From assembly GCA_020427395.1 (NCBI GenBank), contig JAGQON010000003.1, forward strand, positions 86,905 through 150,904: a stretch of 64,000 nt of DNA, in the 5' to 3' direction. The stretch comes from Phycisphaerales bacterium (GTDB lineage Bacteria > Planctomycetota > Phycisphaerae > Phycisphaerales > UBA1924). Position 1 is the first letter of the stretch. Each line of letters starts with the position of its first letter. Positions 8,117 through 16,088 of this stretch are shown here, piece after piece. The notes below the pieces were generated by a model, which saw only the letters and a list, made by a program, of their open reading frames with translations, ran no database searches and had not been told where the DNA came from. The position numbers were made by a program, and so were the translations under genes.

Positions 8117-9045
8117 CCAGCACAGATACCCAGCACCTGCCGCCCAGCTCCCCCACCGTCGACGCGGTGATGGTGGATCGGCGCGCCAAGTCGTTCACGA
8201 CTCGTTCGATCAAGAAAGACTCGAAGATGGCGGCGCTGGAGTTGGCGATCTCGATGATCGACCTGACCACGCTCGAGGGCGCGGACTCGCCCGAGAAGGT
8301 GCGGAGCTTGTGCGTCAAGGCCAAGCGCCCGTGGGAACGTGACGAGGAGATCCTCGGTCGCCGCCTCGGGCATGTCGCGGCGGTGTGCGTGTACCCGTCC
8401 ATGGTGCCGCACGCCAAGGAGCACCTCGCAGGCAGCGGCGTGAATGTCGCATCCGTCGCGACGGGCTTCCCGTCGGGGCAGTACCCGCTGGATATCCGCG
8501 TGCGTGATGTGAAGCAGGCGGTAGCCGACGGGGCCGACGAGATCGATATGGTGATCAACCGCGGGGCGTTCCTGTCCGGCAAGTACGGCGTGGTGGCCGA
8601 GGAGATCCGTGCGGTAGTCGAGGCGTGCGGCCCGGCGCACCTCAAAGTGATCCTTGAGACCGGCGAGCTGGTAACCTACGACAATGTTCGCCGTGCCAGC
8701 GATATCGCGATCTCGTGCATCCGCGAAGGCGACTTCATCAAGACCTCCACCGGCAAGGTCTCGCCCGCGGCGACGATGCCGGTGACGCTGGTCATGCTCG
8801 AGGCGATCCGCGACGCGTATAAGCAAACCGGCACCATGTACGGCATGAAGCCCGCGGGCGGCATCCGTACCGGTAAGCAGGCGTGGCACTACTTGTGCAT
8901 GGTCAACGAGACACTGGGCGAGGGCTGGCTGAGCCCGGACTGGTTCCGCTTCGGCGCCAGTTCGCTGCTCAATGATGTGCTGCGCAGCATGCAGAAGCTC
9001 GCAACTGGGGAGTATGCGGCTTCGTATGACTTCTCGGATGCGTAG
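8113..9045 (+). CDS. deoC: deoxyribose-phosphate aldolase
   Basis: 310 residues. It cleaves 2-deoxyribose 5-phosphate to acetaldehyde and glyceraldehyde 3-phosphate in nucleoside catabolism. Signatures are EIDMVINRGAF (D145 region), KVILETGEL, DFIKTSTGK with the Schiff-base lysine K210, and GMKPAGGIR with the second catalytic lysine K246. An N-terminal extension of about 35 residues precedes the barrel compared with the roughly 250-residue bacterial enzyme. It is translationally coupled to the rhodanese gene. Aldehyde dehydrogenase genes 1.5 kb downstream on the same strand could oxidise the acetaldehyde product. Confidence 0.95.
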   Translation: MTSTDTQHLPPSSPTVDAVMVDRRAKSFTTRSIKKDSKMAALELAISMIDLTTLEGADSPEKVRSLCVKAKRPWERDEEILGRRLGHVAAVCVYPSMVPHAKEHLAGSGVNVASVATGFPSGQYPLDIRVRDVKQAVADGADEIDMVINRGAFLSGKYGVVAEEIRAVVEACGPAHLKVILETGELVTYDNVRRASDIAISCIREGDFIKTSTGKVSPAATMPVTLVMLEAIRDAYKQTGTMYGMKPAGGIRTGKQAWHYLCMVNETLGEGWLSPDWFRFGASSLLNDVLRSMQKLATGEYAASYDFSDA

Positions 9046-9772
9046 CAACAGAAGACGACTTTTCCGGCGGCTCATCGCCGCGAGCGTCTTTGGCTTTGCC
9101 GTGACTGCATTGCTCGCTTTTTCTCCTTCGATTTTTCGTGATCATTTCGAGTCTTGGTATTCGCCCAAAGGCAAACCCCATCGAATGCAATCTGCGCCAA
9201 CTTACCTTTCTGGCCTTGTTCCAGACTTTGAAGAAGCGCGATTGATCAAACCTGACCATGAGTTCTGTGGCGGTGTAGGACGAACAAAGATTTTTCAGTA
9301 TTTCGTAGACATTATCGAGTATTCATATGGTGAATTCGATCGAGAGTGGGATGACCGGCAATCAAACTCCCCGCCAGGCGCAATGATCATCCGAACTCGT
9401 TACGGATGGCCATGGCGAGCAATGTACACCGACAACTACAGACTTTTCATCCACTCGGAAAGGTATTTCCCTACAAATGAGCAATACAACCACTTCATCA
9501 CTCAAGCCCAAAAACTCGGCGGGCTCAGGACTGGCATTGAGTCACCCGACTTCTTGCCTTGTAAGACGAACTGGCATCGAATCCCGATCGCACCGTTCTG
9601 GTTCGGGTGGCTCCTTGATATCGTGTTCTGGAGCACAATCTGGTTGCTACTAAGTACGAGTTTGCACGCAGTTGTTCGTAAGTCGAGAACCAGACGCAAT
9701 CGTTGCCCGTCATGTGGTTACCCTCTAGAGGATCTCACTCAGTGCCCCGAGTGCGGCACGCCTCGCGTCTGA
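9026..9772 (+). CDS. two-helix membrane protein with C-terminal planctomycete zinc ribbon
   Basis: About 248 residues from ATG 9026; ATG 9038 is equally possible. Either way it overlaps the deoC 3' end. A basic N-terminus precedes one transmembrane helix (IAASVFGFAVTALLAF); a soluble region of about 150 residues has no recognised motif; a second helix (FGWLLDIVFWSTIWLLL) follows; the end is the ribbon CPSCGYPLEDL...CPECGTP. This tail recurs in many planctomycete membrane proteins of unknown role. Base composition is clearly lower in G+C (about 45% in a hand-counted line) than the flanking genes, hinting at transfer or fast divergence. Its stop is directly adjacent to the stop of the convergent PilZ-J gene. 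Confidence 0.8.
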   Translation: MTSRMRSNRRRLFRRLIAASVFGFAVTALLAFSPSIFRDHFESWYSPKGKPHRMQSAPTYLSGLVPDFEEARLIKPDHEFCGGVGRTKIFQYFVDIIEYSYGEFDREWDDRQSNSPPGAMIIRTRYGWPWRAMYTDNYRLFIHSERYFPTNEQYNHFITQAQKLGGLRTGIESPDFLPCKTNWHRIPIAPFWFGWLLDIVFWSTIWLLLSTSLHAVVRKSRTRRNRCPSCGYPLEDLTQCPECGTPRV

Positions 9773-10411
9773 TCACGCCGCCTTGCTGAACCGCTCCCCG
9801 TACCGCTGGTCATAGCGGGCTCGCAGCTGCGGGTCCTTGAGGACCGAGTAGGCCTTGCTGAGCTCATCGAAGCGCTGGGCGGCCTCGGGCGAGTCGTTCA
9901 CATCCGGGTGCCAGCTGCGGCAGGACTTGCGATACGCGGCCTTGATCTCTTCGTCGCTGGCGCAGTGCACGACGCCGAGCATGGTGTAGAGGTTGGGGAC
10001 CTCGACGGCGACGCTAGGCGAGCGTTCGCCCTGGTTCGACATGCCCAGCTGTCCCTGCACGGCGAAGCGCAGCAGCGCATCGCGGACCCGCTGATCGAGC
10101 TTGACGAACTCCACACCGACTTCGCTGCGCCGGGCGAACATTGAGCCGTTGCGAACCCACTTGACGGTGCCCTTGACCTCGATGGTGTGGTCGTTGTCGC
10201 TGAAGGTGTAGGACTGCACATCGCCCACCTCGGGCAGTTCGCCTTTGGTGACGAGCATGCGCATGCCCGAGCCGGTGATGTCAGCGATCTTGCCGTGTGA
10301 GCAGGCGAGCTTGCGGGTGCTGATCCGCGATTCATTGCGGTGGATGTACTCGTAATCGTCACCCTGCGCGGGTGACACGGGTTGGGTGTGCTCGTGTTCG
10401 GGCTGCGTCAT
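9773..10411 (-). CDS. PilZ domain-J domain fusion protein
   Basis: 212 residues. The N-terminal half fits a PilZ domain, which binds cyclic di-GMP: an RxxxR pair (R25, R29) and DITGSG (residues 44-49), matching the [D/N]x[S/T]xxG signature, followed by beta-rich sequence to about 115. The C-terminal part (about 140-205) is a J domain, LYTMLGVVHCASDEEIKAAYRK...HPD (168-170)...AYSVLKDPQLRARYD, expected to stimulate an Hsp70. The fusion suggests chaperone recruitment controlled by cyclic di-GMP; this is inference, and binding is unproven. It is divergent from the aldehyde dehydrogenase gene and convergent with the zinc-ribbon gene. Confidence 0.8.
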   Translation of the reverse strand: MTQPEHEHTQPVSPAQGDDYEYIHRNESRISTRKLACSHGKIADITGSGMRMLVTKGELPEVGDVQSYTFSDNDHTIEVKGTVKWVRNGSMFARRSEVGVEFVKLDQRVRDALLRFAVQGQLGMSNQGERSPSVAVEVPNLYTMLGVVHCASDEEIKAAYRKSCRSWHPDVNDSPEAAQRFDELSKAYSVLKDPQLRARYDQRYGERFSKAA

Positions 10412-10521
10412 GTGCTTCTAAGCGGCCAGATCGCGGCTGGACTTGCGGGAAATCCCTCATGAAAGCGAAACGGGCTGGTCACGGATCGGGCTGGGCGGGC
10501 GTGGGTTGTTAGAATACGGGC

Positions 10522-12057
10522 ATGAGGACCGTCACCCACCCAGAGCATGAACATGACGCGACCACGGGCGATAAGGGCATGAACAAAGCCCGACCCGCAC
10601 GCTTGGATCTGAGGGCCGCCAGCGGCGGCGGGCTTTTCGATTACGCCCCCGCGCCCGAGTCGGTCCGCCCCGACATCGCCGATCGCTACGGGTTGTTCAT
10701 CGACGGATCGTTCGTTGAGCCCGGCTCGGGCAACTGGTTCCCGAGCATCAACCCCGCGACCGAGGGCACAATGTCGATGATCGCCGAGGCGAGCACGGCG
10801 GATGTGGACCGGGCGGTCAAGGCCGCCCGCGAGGCGCTGCCCGCGTGGTCGGGGCTGCCCGCCAAGGAGCGAGGCAAGTACCTCTACCGCATCGCGCGCC
10901 GGATGCAGGAGCGGGCGCGGGAGCTGGCGGTGCTGGAGACGCTCGACGGCGGCAAGCCGATCAAGGAATCTCGCGATGTGGATGTGCCGCTGGCGTGCGC
11001 GCACTTCTTCTATCACGCGGGGTGGGCGGACAAGCTCAAGTTCGCGCTGCCGGGGCGCGACCCAAAGCCGGTGGGTGTGTGCGGGCAGATCATCCCGTGG
11101 AACTTCCCGCTGCTGATGCTGGCGTGGAAGATCGCCCCGGCACTGGCGTGCGGCAACACCGTGGTGCTCAAGCCCGCGGAGACGACCTCGCTCACGGCCC
11201 TGCGTTTCGCCGAGATCTGCGCGGAGATCGGGCTGCCAAAGGGCGTGGTGAACATCGTGACCGGCGCGGGCGAGACCGGGCGGGCGATCGTGGAGCACGA
11301 TGGGATCGACAAGATCGCGTTCACCGGCTCGACGCAGGTGGGCAAGATGATCGCCAAGGCCGTCGCGCCGACCAACAAGCGGCTCACGCTTGAGCTGGGC
11401 GGCAAGAGCGCCAACATCATATTCGAGGATGCTTCGCTGGATCAGGCAATCGAAGGCATCATCGAGGGGATCTACTTCAACCAGGGGCATGTGTGCTGCG
11501 CCGGGTCGCGTCTGTTTGTTCAGGAATCGATCCTCGACACCGTCATCGACAAGCTCAGCGACCGCATGAGTTCGCTGCGTGTCGGCGACCCGATGGACAA
11601 GAACACCGATGTCGGCGCGATCAACTCGAAAGAGCAGCTCGCAACGATCAGCAAGTACCTGACGCTGGGCGACAAAGAAGGCGCGGTTCGCCACGATGTG
11701 TGCAACTCGTCGCTGCCCGACAAGGGCTTCTGGTGCCGCCCGTGTTTCTACAGCGGGGTGCAGCCGAGCCACACGATCGCACGCGAAGAGATCTTCGGGC
11801 CGGTGCTGGCGGTGATGAGCTTCCGCACGCCCGAGGAGGCGATCAGCCGGGCGAACAACTCGCCCTACGGGCTGGCCGCGGGCGTGTGGACGGACAAGGG
11901 CAGCAAGATCTTTGATGTGGCGCGTCGTCTTGATGCGGGCATCGTGTGGCTCAATACCTACAACAAGTTCGATCCGACCAGCCCGTTCGGCGGCTACAAG
12001 GAATCGGGCTTCGGTCGCGAGGGCGGTCGGCACGGGCTGCTTGCGTACTGCAGGTAA
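10522..12057 (+). CDS. NAD(P)-dependent aldehyde dehydrogenase
   Basis: 511 residues from ATG 10522; ATG 10579 is an alternative. A full-length ALDH: NPATEG near the N-terminus, IIPWNFPLLMLAWK and KPAETT of the cofactor site, FTGSTQVGK, the general base in LELGGKSANII, the nucleophile in GHVCCAGSR (about residue 324) and EEIFGPV. It oxidises an aldehyde to the acid. With deoC nearby, acetaldehyde from deoxyribose 5-phosphate is a plausible substrate. It is followed by a GNAT gene and a second, catalytically incomplete ALDH-like gene, which together suggest an ALDH16-like arrangement. Confidence 0.92.
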   Translation: MRTVTHPEHEHDATTGDKGMNKARPARLDLRAASGGGLFDYAPAPESVRPDIADRYGLFIDGSFVEPGSGNWFPSINPATEGTMSMIAEASTADVDRAVKAAREALPAWSGLPAKERGKYLYRIARRMQERARELAVLETLDGGKPIKESRDVDVPLACAHFFYHAGWADKLKFALPGRDPKPVGVCGQIIPWNFPLLMLAWKIAPALACGNTVVLKPAETTSLTALRFAEICAEIGLPKGVVNIVTGAGETGRAIVEHDGIDKIAFTGSTQVGKMIAKAVAPTNKRLTLELGGKSANIIFEDASLDQAIEGIIEGIYFNQGHVCCAGSRLFVQESILDTVIDKLSDRMSSLRVGDPMDKNTDVGAINSKEQLATISKYLTLGDKEGAVRHDVCNSSLPDKGFWCRPCFYSGVQPSHTIAREEIFGPVLAVMSFRTPEEAISRANNSPYGLAAGVWTDKGSKIFDVARRLDAGIVWLNTYNKFDPTSPFGGYKESGFGREGGRHGLLAYCR

Positions 12058-12107
12058 CTGACTCAACGGAACGAAAGGGCGGGCACACCCGTCAGGAGAT
12101 ATCAGTC

Positions 12108-12608
12108 ATGGTGATTCGACCCAGCGCCCAGAGCTTCGACATCCGAGATCTGACCCCCGAGGACAAGCACTGGGTACAGCGTGTGCTGGTGCAGTACTGG
12201 GGCTCGACGGTGCAGATCACACGCGGCAAGAAGTACCAGGCCGACGAACTGCCGGGGCTGGTCGCGGTGCGTGACGGCTCGGAGGTCGGGCTGCTGACCT
12301 ACCACATCGACAACGACGAGTGCGAGGTGATGACGCACAACTCGATGGCCGGTCACGGCGGCATCGGCTCGTGCCTGCTCGATGCCGTGCGTGCCAAGGC
12401 ACGCGAGGCGGGCTGCAAGCGCCTGTGGCTGATCACGACCAACGACAACACGCCCGCGATGCGGTTCTATCAGCGGCGCGACTTCGACATGGTCGCGTTC
12501 TACCGCGACGCGGTGACCGAGGCCCGCAAGCTCAAGCCGGAGATCCCCAATGTCGGCTTCGACGGCATCCCCATCAAGCACGAGATCGAGCTGGAGTACC
12601 CGCTGTGA
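12108..12608 (+). CDS. GNAT family N-acetyltransferase
   Basis: 166 residues from ATG 12108, which has AGGAGAT about eight bases upstream; the frame is open further upstream but overlaps the ALDH gene. It has a GNAT fold with the acetyl-CoA loop HGGIGSCLLDAV and the C-terminal TTNDNTPAMRFYQRRDF typical of motif B. The acceptor is unknown; it could modify a protein such as the neighbouring dehydrogenase, or a small amine. Its stop overlaps the GTG start of the next gene (GTGA), so expression with the ALDH pair is probable. Confidence 0.85.
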   Translation: MVIRPSAQSFDIRDLTPEDKHWVQRVLVQYWGSTVQITRGKKYQADELPGLVAVRDGSEVGLLTYHIDNDECEVMTHNSMAGHGGIGSCLLDAVRAKAREAGCKRLWLITTNDNTPAMRFYQRRDFDMVAFYRDAVTEARKLKPEIPNVGFDGIPIKHEIELEYPL

Positions 12609-13453
12609 GTGATCGACTGCCCATCATCAAGACCTACAAGCTGGCCATCGGCGGCAAGTTCCCACGCACCGAGTCGGGGCGATCCACCAGCGTGCACGAC
12701 GCATCGCAGAACCTGATCGCGCATGTGTGCCAGGCGTCACGCAAGGATGTGCGCGACGCGGTCGAGGCAGCCCACAAAGCTCAGCCCGGATGGGGCGAGG
12801 CGACGGCGTTCCTGCGCAGCCAGGTGCTCTACCGGCTCGCGGAGATGATGGAGGGCAAGCGTGACGAGCTGGCCAAGGCCATCGGCGAAGGTGGGCAACT
12901 CGAGGTCGATGCGTCAGTTGATCGCGTGGTGCACTACGCGGGCTGGTGCGACAAGTACGCCCAAATCATGGGCGGCTCTAATCCCGTCGCGGGCCCCTAC
13001 CACGATTTCACGATCCCGTTCCCGGTCGGCGTCGTGGGCGTGATCGCCCCGGATTCCCCGTCGCTGCTGGGCTTCGTGAGTCTGATTGCACCGGTGATCG
13101 CGATGGGCAACAGCTGCGTCGCGCTCGCCAGTGAGACCAACCCCGTCCCCGCGTTGGTGCTTGCCGAGGCGATGGCGACCAGCGACCTGCCCGGCGGGGT
13201 CGTCAACACGCTGTCGGGCTTCCGCGATGAGCTGGTCGAGCACTTCAGCACCCACCGGGAGATCGACGCGATCCACGCGGCTGGCGTCAGCGACGAGCAC
13301 CGCACGCTGCTACGCACCGGCAGCGCCGACAACCTCAAGCGGGTCACAGTGCATGGCAAGCTGGATTTCTTTGATGACGCTGCCTGCGAATCGTCGGCGT
13401 GGATCGATCCGTTCGTCGAGTTCAAGACGATCTGGCACCCGAGCGCGGTGTGA
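12605..13453 (+). CDS. aldehyde dehydrogenase-like protein without catalytic domain (ALDH16 C-terminal-like)
   Basis: 282 residues from a GTG that overlaps the GNAT stop. It aligns by eye with the N-terminal half of ALDHs: LAIGGKFPRTESGRSTSVHD, the helix AHKAQPGWGEAT, then GVVGVIAPDSPSLLGFVSLIAPVIAMGNSCVA, where functional enzymes have PWNFP and KPAE. The ELGGK and catalytic-cysteine motifs are missing and the protein stops where the catalytic domain would start. It resembles the non-catalytic C-terminal ALDH-like domain of ALDH16 proteins, here as a separate gene near a full ALDH. The reading frame is intact, which argues against a decaying pseudogene. A structural or docking partner role is inferred. 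Confidence 0.75.
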   Translation: MSDRLPIIKTYKLAIGGKFPRTESGRSTSVHDASQNLIAHVCQASRKDVRDAVEAAHKAQPGWGEATAFLRSQVLYRLAEMMEGKRDELAKAIGEGGQLEVDASVDRVVHYAGWCDKYAQIMGGSNPVAGPYHDFTIPFPVGVVGVIAPDSPSLLGFVSLIAPVIAMGNSCVALASETNPVPALVLAEAMATSDLPGGVVNTLSGFRDELVEHFSTHREIDAIHAAGVSDEHRTLLRTGSADNLKRVTVHGKLDFFDDAACESSAWIDPFVEFKTIWHPSAV

Positions 13454-13457
13454 TCTG

Positions 13458-14357
13458 ATGGCCCGTCTCGCGTCCTGCATCATCCTGATGTGCGTTCTTG
13501 GAACGATGACCCTCGCCGGCACCGATGATTCAGAACTCGGGGCGTTTGCCGTCGGGTACCGGAACATCGAGATCGAGCGTCCTGACGGCTCATCGTTCTG
13601 GGCGTGGGTCTTCTACCCCGCCGACGAATCAGAACAGGACACCGCGATCGTCGATGGCGACGAACGCTTCCCCGTGGTCAGCTTCGGTCACGGATTCCTT
13701 CAGAGCGTCCAGCGTTACCGCTACACGCTCCGCGAACTCGCATCGCACGGTTATATTGTGATCGCGAGCAGCTCGCATCACGGCTTCACACCTGACCACG
13801 CGGAGTACAGCGATGATCTTGCCCGCTGCCTGACGCGCATCGTATCGAGCGCTCAGGAGGAGCGGTCATGGTTGTTCGATCGAGTTGATCCGCAATCGCT
13901 GGCGTTGTGCGGGCACTCTATGGGTGGCGGCGCTGCAGAGTTGGCAGCCCGGGGCCTGAGAGTCAGCGCGCTGATCACGCTTGCCGGAGCACCGCTTCGT
14001 GTGCAACCGGGATCGGACGACGAGCTGCCAACCCATGAGCTGCACATCGCCGGCGACGCGGACCGGATCGTCCCGCCCGACGCGAGCCGGAGGCTGCTCG
14101 GTGCGAAGGGTTTGTTCGCGACCATCCGGGGTGGTTCGCATTGTGGATTCATGGACGAGACCGTCATCGGGTGCGACGAAGCCGAAATCGCGCACGACGA
14201 GCAACTGCGTATCACACGCGTGCTTATGCGTTCGTTCCTTGATCTGCACCTTAAGAACCAGGAAGAGCTGTACGACGAGTTCTGGGTGGAGCATCCGCTC
14301 GAACTTGAGGGGCTGGTGGAGTTCAGCCGTTCAGAGTTGTCTGAGCAGGAAGATTAG
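13458..14357 (+). CDS. secreted alpha/beta hydrolase (chlorophyllase/PAF-acetylhydrolase-like)
   Basis: 299 residues from ATG 13458, five bases after the preceding gene. A short signal peptide (MARLASCIILMCVLGTMTLAG) precedes an alpha/beta hydrolase with VVSFGHGF (oxyanion region), the nucleophile elbow GHSMGGGAA, ELHIAGDADRIVPP (probable acid) and GGSHCGFM (histidine). The layout resembles the chlorophyllase, platelet-activating-factor acetylhydrolase and polyester-hydrolase group. It is the last gene of the plus-strand cluster; its TAG overlaps the TAA of the convergent gene. Confidence 0.82.
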   Translation: MARLASCIILMCVLGTMTLAGTDDSELGAFAVGYRNIEIERPDGSSFWAWVFYPADESEQDTAIVDGDERFPVVSFGHGFLQSVQRYRYTLRELASHGYIVIASSSHHGFTPDHAEYSDDLARCLTRIVSSAQEERSWLFDRVDPQSLALCGHSMGGGAAELAARGLRVSALITLAGAPLRVQPGSDDELPTHELHIAGDADRIVPPDASRRLLGAKGLFATIRGGSHCGFMDETVIGCDEAEIAHDEQLRITRVLMRSFLDLHLKNQEELYDEFWVEHPLELEGLVEFSRSELSEQED

Positions 14358-15049
14358 TTCGCGACCTTCGCAGGCCCGGTTTTGAGCGACTCGTCCATGA
14401 CCAGCCGCGGCTGCTCTCGCTGGGCGGTTTCTCGCCATCGGATATCGAGCGTGCCATCGAAGAGCTTGGCGATAGCCTGGAGTTGTCGCTCGATCGCGTC
14501 GCGGGCCTGCTTCTCGTATCGATCGTCGTTCTTCTCGAAGAGCTCGGCGGCCTGCTGCTGGGCGGTCTTCATCAGCTCGTTCTGACGCTCGGCGTTCATG
14601 TTGATCACATCAACCAACCCCAGCACGCGCCCCTGCTGGATGTCGTAGGGCTCGACATCCATGAGCCGCAGCGAGCCGACGATCGGGGGAAGGGTCACCC
14701 GGAATCGCCCGTTGCCCAGGTCCTCGACATCGCGTTCGTCCAGTGAACCCAGTTCTACGGCGTACTGCTTCTCGAACTGGAAGATCATGGCGACCTTGGC
14801 CTGGCTGAGCAGGATGGGGGGCAGCCAGTTGAAGCCCTTGGTGGCCGTCGCGATCTCCTTGGCGTGCACCTCAAGCCCGACGAGCTTGCCCACGGCCCGG
14901 ACACGCTCGGTGAGCATCCGGAGCGAGATCTTGTCGACCCCGCCACCCTTTCGCCCACGCTTGACGACGCCAACGAGGTAGAAGGCGACGCCGGCGCCGA
15001 TGACGGCGGCGAAGAGCACAACGATCACGATGAGAAAATAGCTTTCCAC
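14354..15049 (-). CDS. membrane-anchored protein, DUF4230-like
   Basis: 231 residues. One N-terminal transmembrane helix (about residues 4-27) and a basic linker precede a soluble domain with GKLVGLEVHAKEIATATKG, AKVAMIFQFEKQYAVELGSLDERDVEDLGNGRFRVTLPP and a long charged helix (ERQNELMKTAQQQAAELFEKNDDRYEKQARDAIERQ). The pattern of an amphipathic barrel-like half followed by a coiled helix matches DUF4230 proteins, whose role is unknown. The match is by eye and moderate. The neighbouring membrane gene is 66 bases upstream on the same strand. Confidence 0.6.
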   Translation of the reverse strand: MESYFLIVIVVLFAAVIGAGVAFYLVGVVKRGRKGGGVDKISLRMLTERVRAVGKLVGLEVHAKEIATATKGFNWLPPILLSQAKVAMIFQFEKQYAVELGSLDERDVEDLGNGRFRVTLPPIVGSLRLMDVEPYDIQQGRVLGLVDVINMNAERQNELMKTAQQQAAELFEKNDDRYEKQARDAIERQLQAIAKLFDGTLDIRWRETAQREQPRLVMDESLKTGPAKVAN

Positions 15050-15115
15050 ACCCCATTATTGGCGGTGGTGTGTGCGGCATTTCAGGAATCGGCTCTGGCG
15101 GACGATCTTCGGGGC

Positions 15116-15787
15116 TTAGGCGTCGTCAGGCGTTGTTTTTTCGGGCAACGCGACCTCGAACGATCGGATGAGCAGGTGCCCGCCAACGCTCAGGAGGATG
15201 CCAAGCACGAGACCGCCGAGGATGAAGGCGACCATGCGGACCTGGCTCAGCTCTCCAGCGGCGTTTGTTACCGTCGGAATGCCAGACCGCTGGAAGTAGA
15301 CCGCGATCGCGAGCACAGGGACGAGGAACGGGAGCGACCTAATCGCCAGAGACCACGACCTGGCATCACGCCGGTAGACATCGAACATGGCGATCAGGCA
15401 CAGCCCACCCATGGTCGCGACCTGCACGAGCAGCGTCCGCATGACCCAGGGCTGGACATCGGGGTGGTTGTCGCCCACGACATTGCGTGCGCCGACATAG
15501 ATACCGAACACGCTGGTCACCATGAGCACACCAACGAAGCAGACGAGGGCGAGGGGGAATGCACCGCCGACTTTGATCCTGCCCAAGCAGACGAGGATGG
15601 TCATGAGTGCGCTGAGCACGACGAGGAGCTCGAACCCGAAGAGACCCCAGACAAACCCGCCGAAGGTGCCCAGCGAGAGGTAGATCCAGGGCACCGCGGT
15701 CACGCAGGCGAGTACGCATAGGGCGATGGTCGCCATGCGGAGCATCGCGGGAGTGGTTGCAGCCTGTTGGGCGGGTGGTTGCGTCAT
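15116..15787 (-). CDS. six-helix integral membrane protein of unknown function
   Basis: 223 residues with about six transmembrane segments (near 18-40, 44-68, 75-98, 118-137, 150-165 and 185-208) separated by short loops. No transport or enzymatic motif is recognised. The N-terminus is Q/P/A-rich and probably cytoplasmic. It is followed by the DUF4230-like gene on the same strand, so the two may form a membrane pair. The start ATG at 15787 is the only well-placed one before the first helix. Confidence 0.7.
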   Translation of the reverse strand: MTQPPAQQAATTPAMLRMATIALCVLACVTAVPWIYLSLGTFGGFVWGLFGFELLVVLSALMTILVCLGRIKVGGAFPLALVCFVGVLMVTSVFGIYVGARNVVGDNHPDVQPWVMRTLLVQVATMGGLCLIAMFDVYRRDARSWSLAIRSLPFLVPVLAIAVYFQRSGIPTVTNAAGELSQVRMVAFILGGLVLGILLSVGGHLLIRSFEVALPEKTTPDDA

Positions 15788-16088
15788 GCGTTATCCATGC
15801 GTACGAGGTGTCGGCGTTTGAGGATCGGGCCGACGCGAGGCAATCTCAACCATAATCGCTGCCCGGGCTCGAATCCAGTGCGATGTCTCAGCGCAGGTTC
15901 TGCGCGTGTTCGGGGTAGTGTTGCGCATCGTGTCGGCTGATTCTGCTCGGGGTGGAGACTCGACCACAAATCGTGCAAGGCGGGTCCAGATGCCCCCAAA
16001 GTTCGCCCGATATTGAAGTTGGAGCGGTGCGAGCATGCGCCGTGACCTGGCCGGGCTGTGCACCGGCGCGATCGATAGGAGGCACCAG
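15788..16088. other. intergenic region upstream of fliD
   Basis: About 300 bases between the divergent membrane gene and fliD. It must contain the flagellar promoter. I looked for sigma-28 (TAAA-N15-GCCGATAA) and sigma-54 (GG-N10-GC) elements: a GCCCGATATT at 16005-16014 resembles a sigma-28 -10 element but lacks a -35 partner. The only confident signal is the ribosome site AGGAGG about seven bases before the fliD ATG. Confidence 0.4.

Noticed and set aside
10408..12066. 552-codon open frame antisense to the aldehyde dehydrogenase
   Set aside because: The sense strand encodes a full ALDH with catalytic residues; the antisense product is Arg/His-rich and has no motif.
12605..13453. Half-length aldehyde dehydrogenase as a pseudogene
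   Set aside because: The frame is intact, the start is coupled to the GNAT gene, codon use is normal, and no remnant of the catalytic half follows.
16005..16014. GCCCGATATT upstream of fliD as a sigma-28 promoter
   Set aside because: No TAAA element at the required distance; the match to the -10 box alone is weak.
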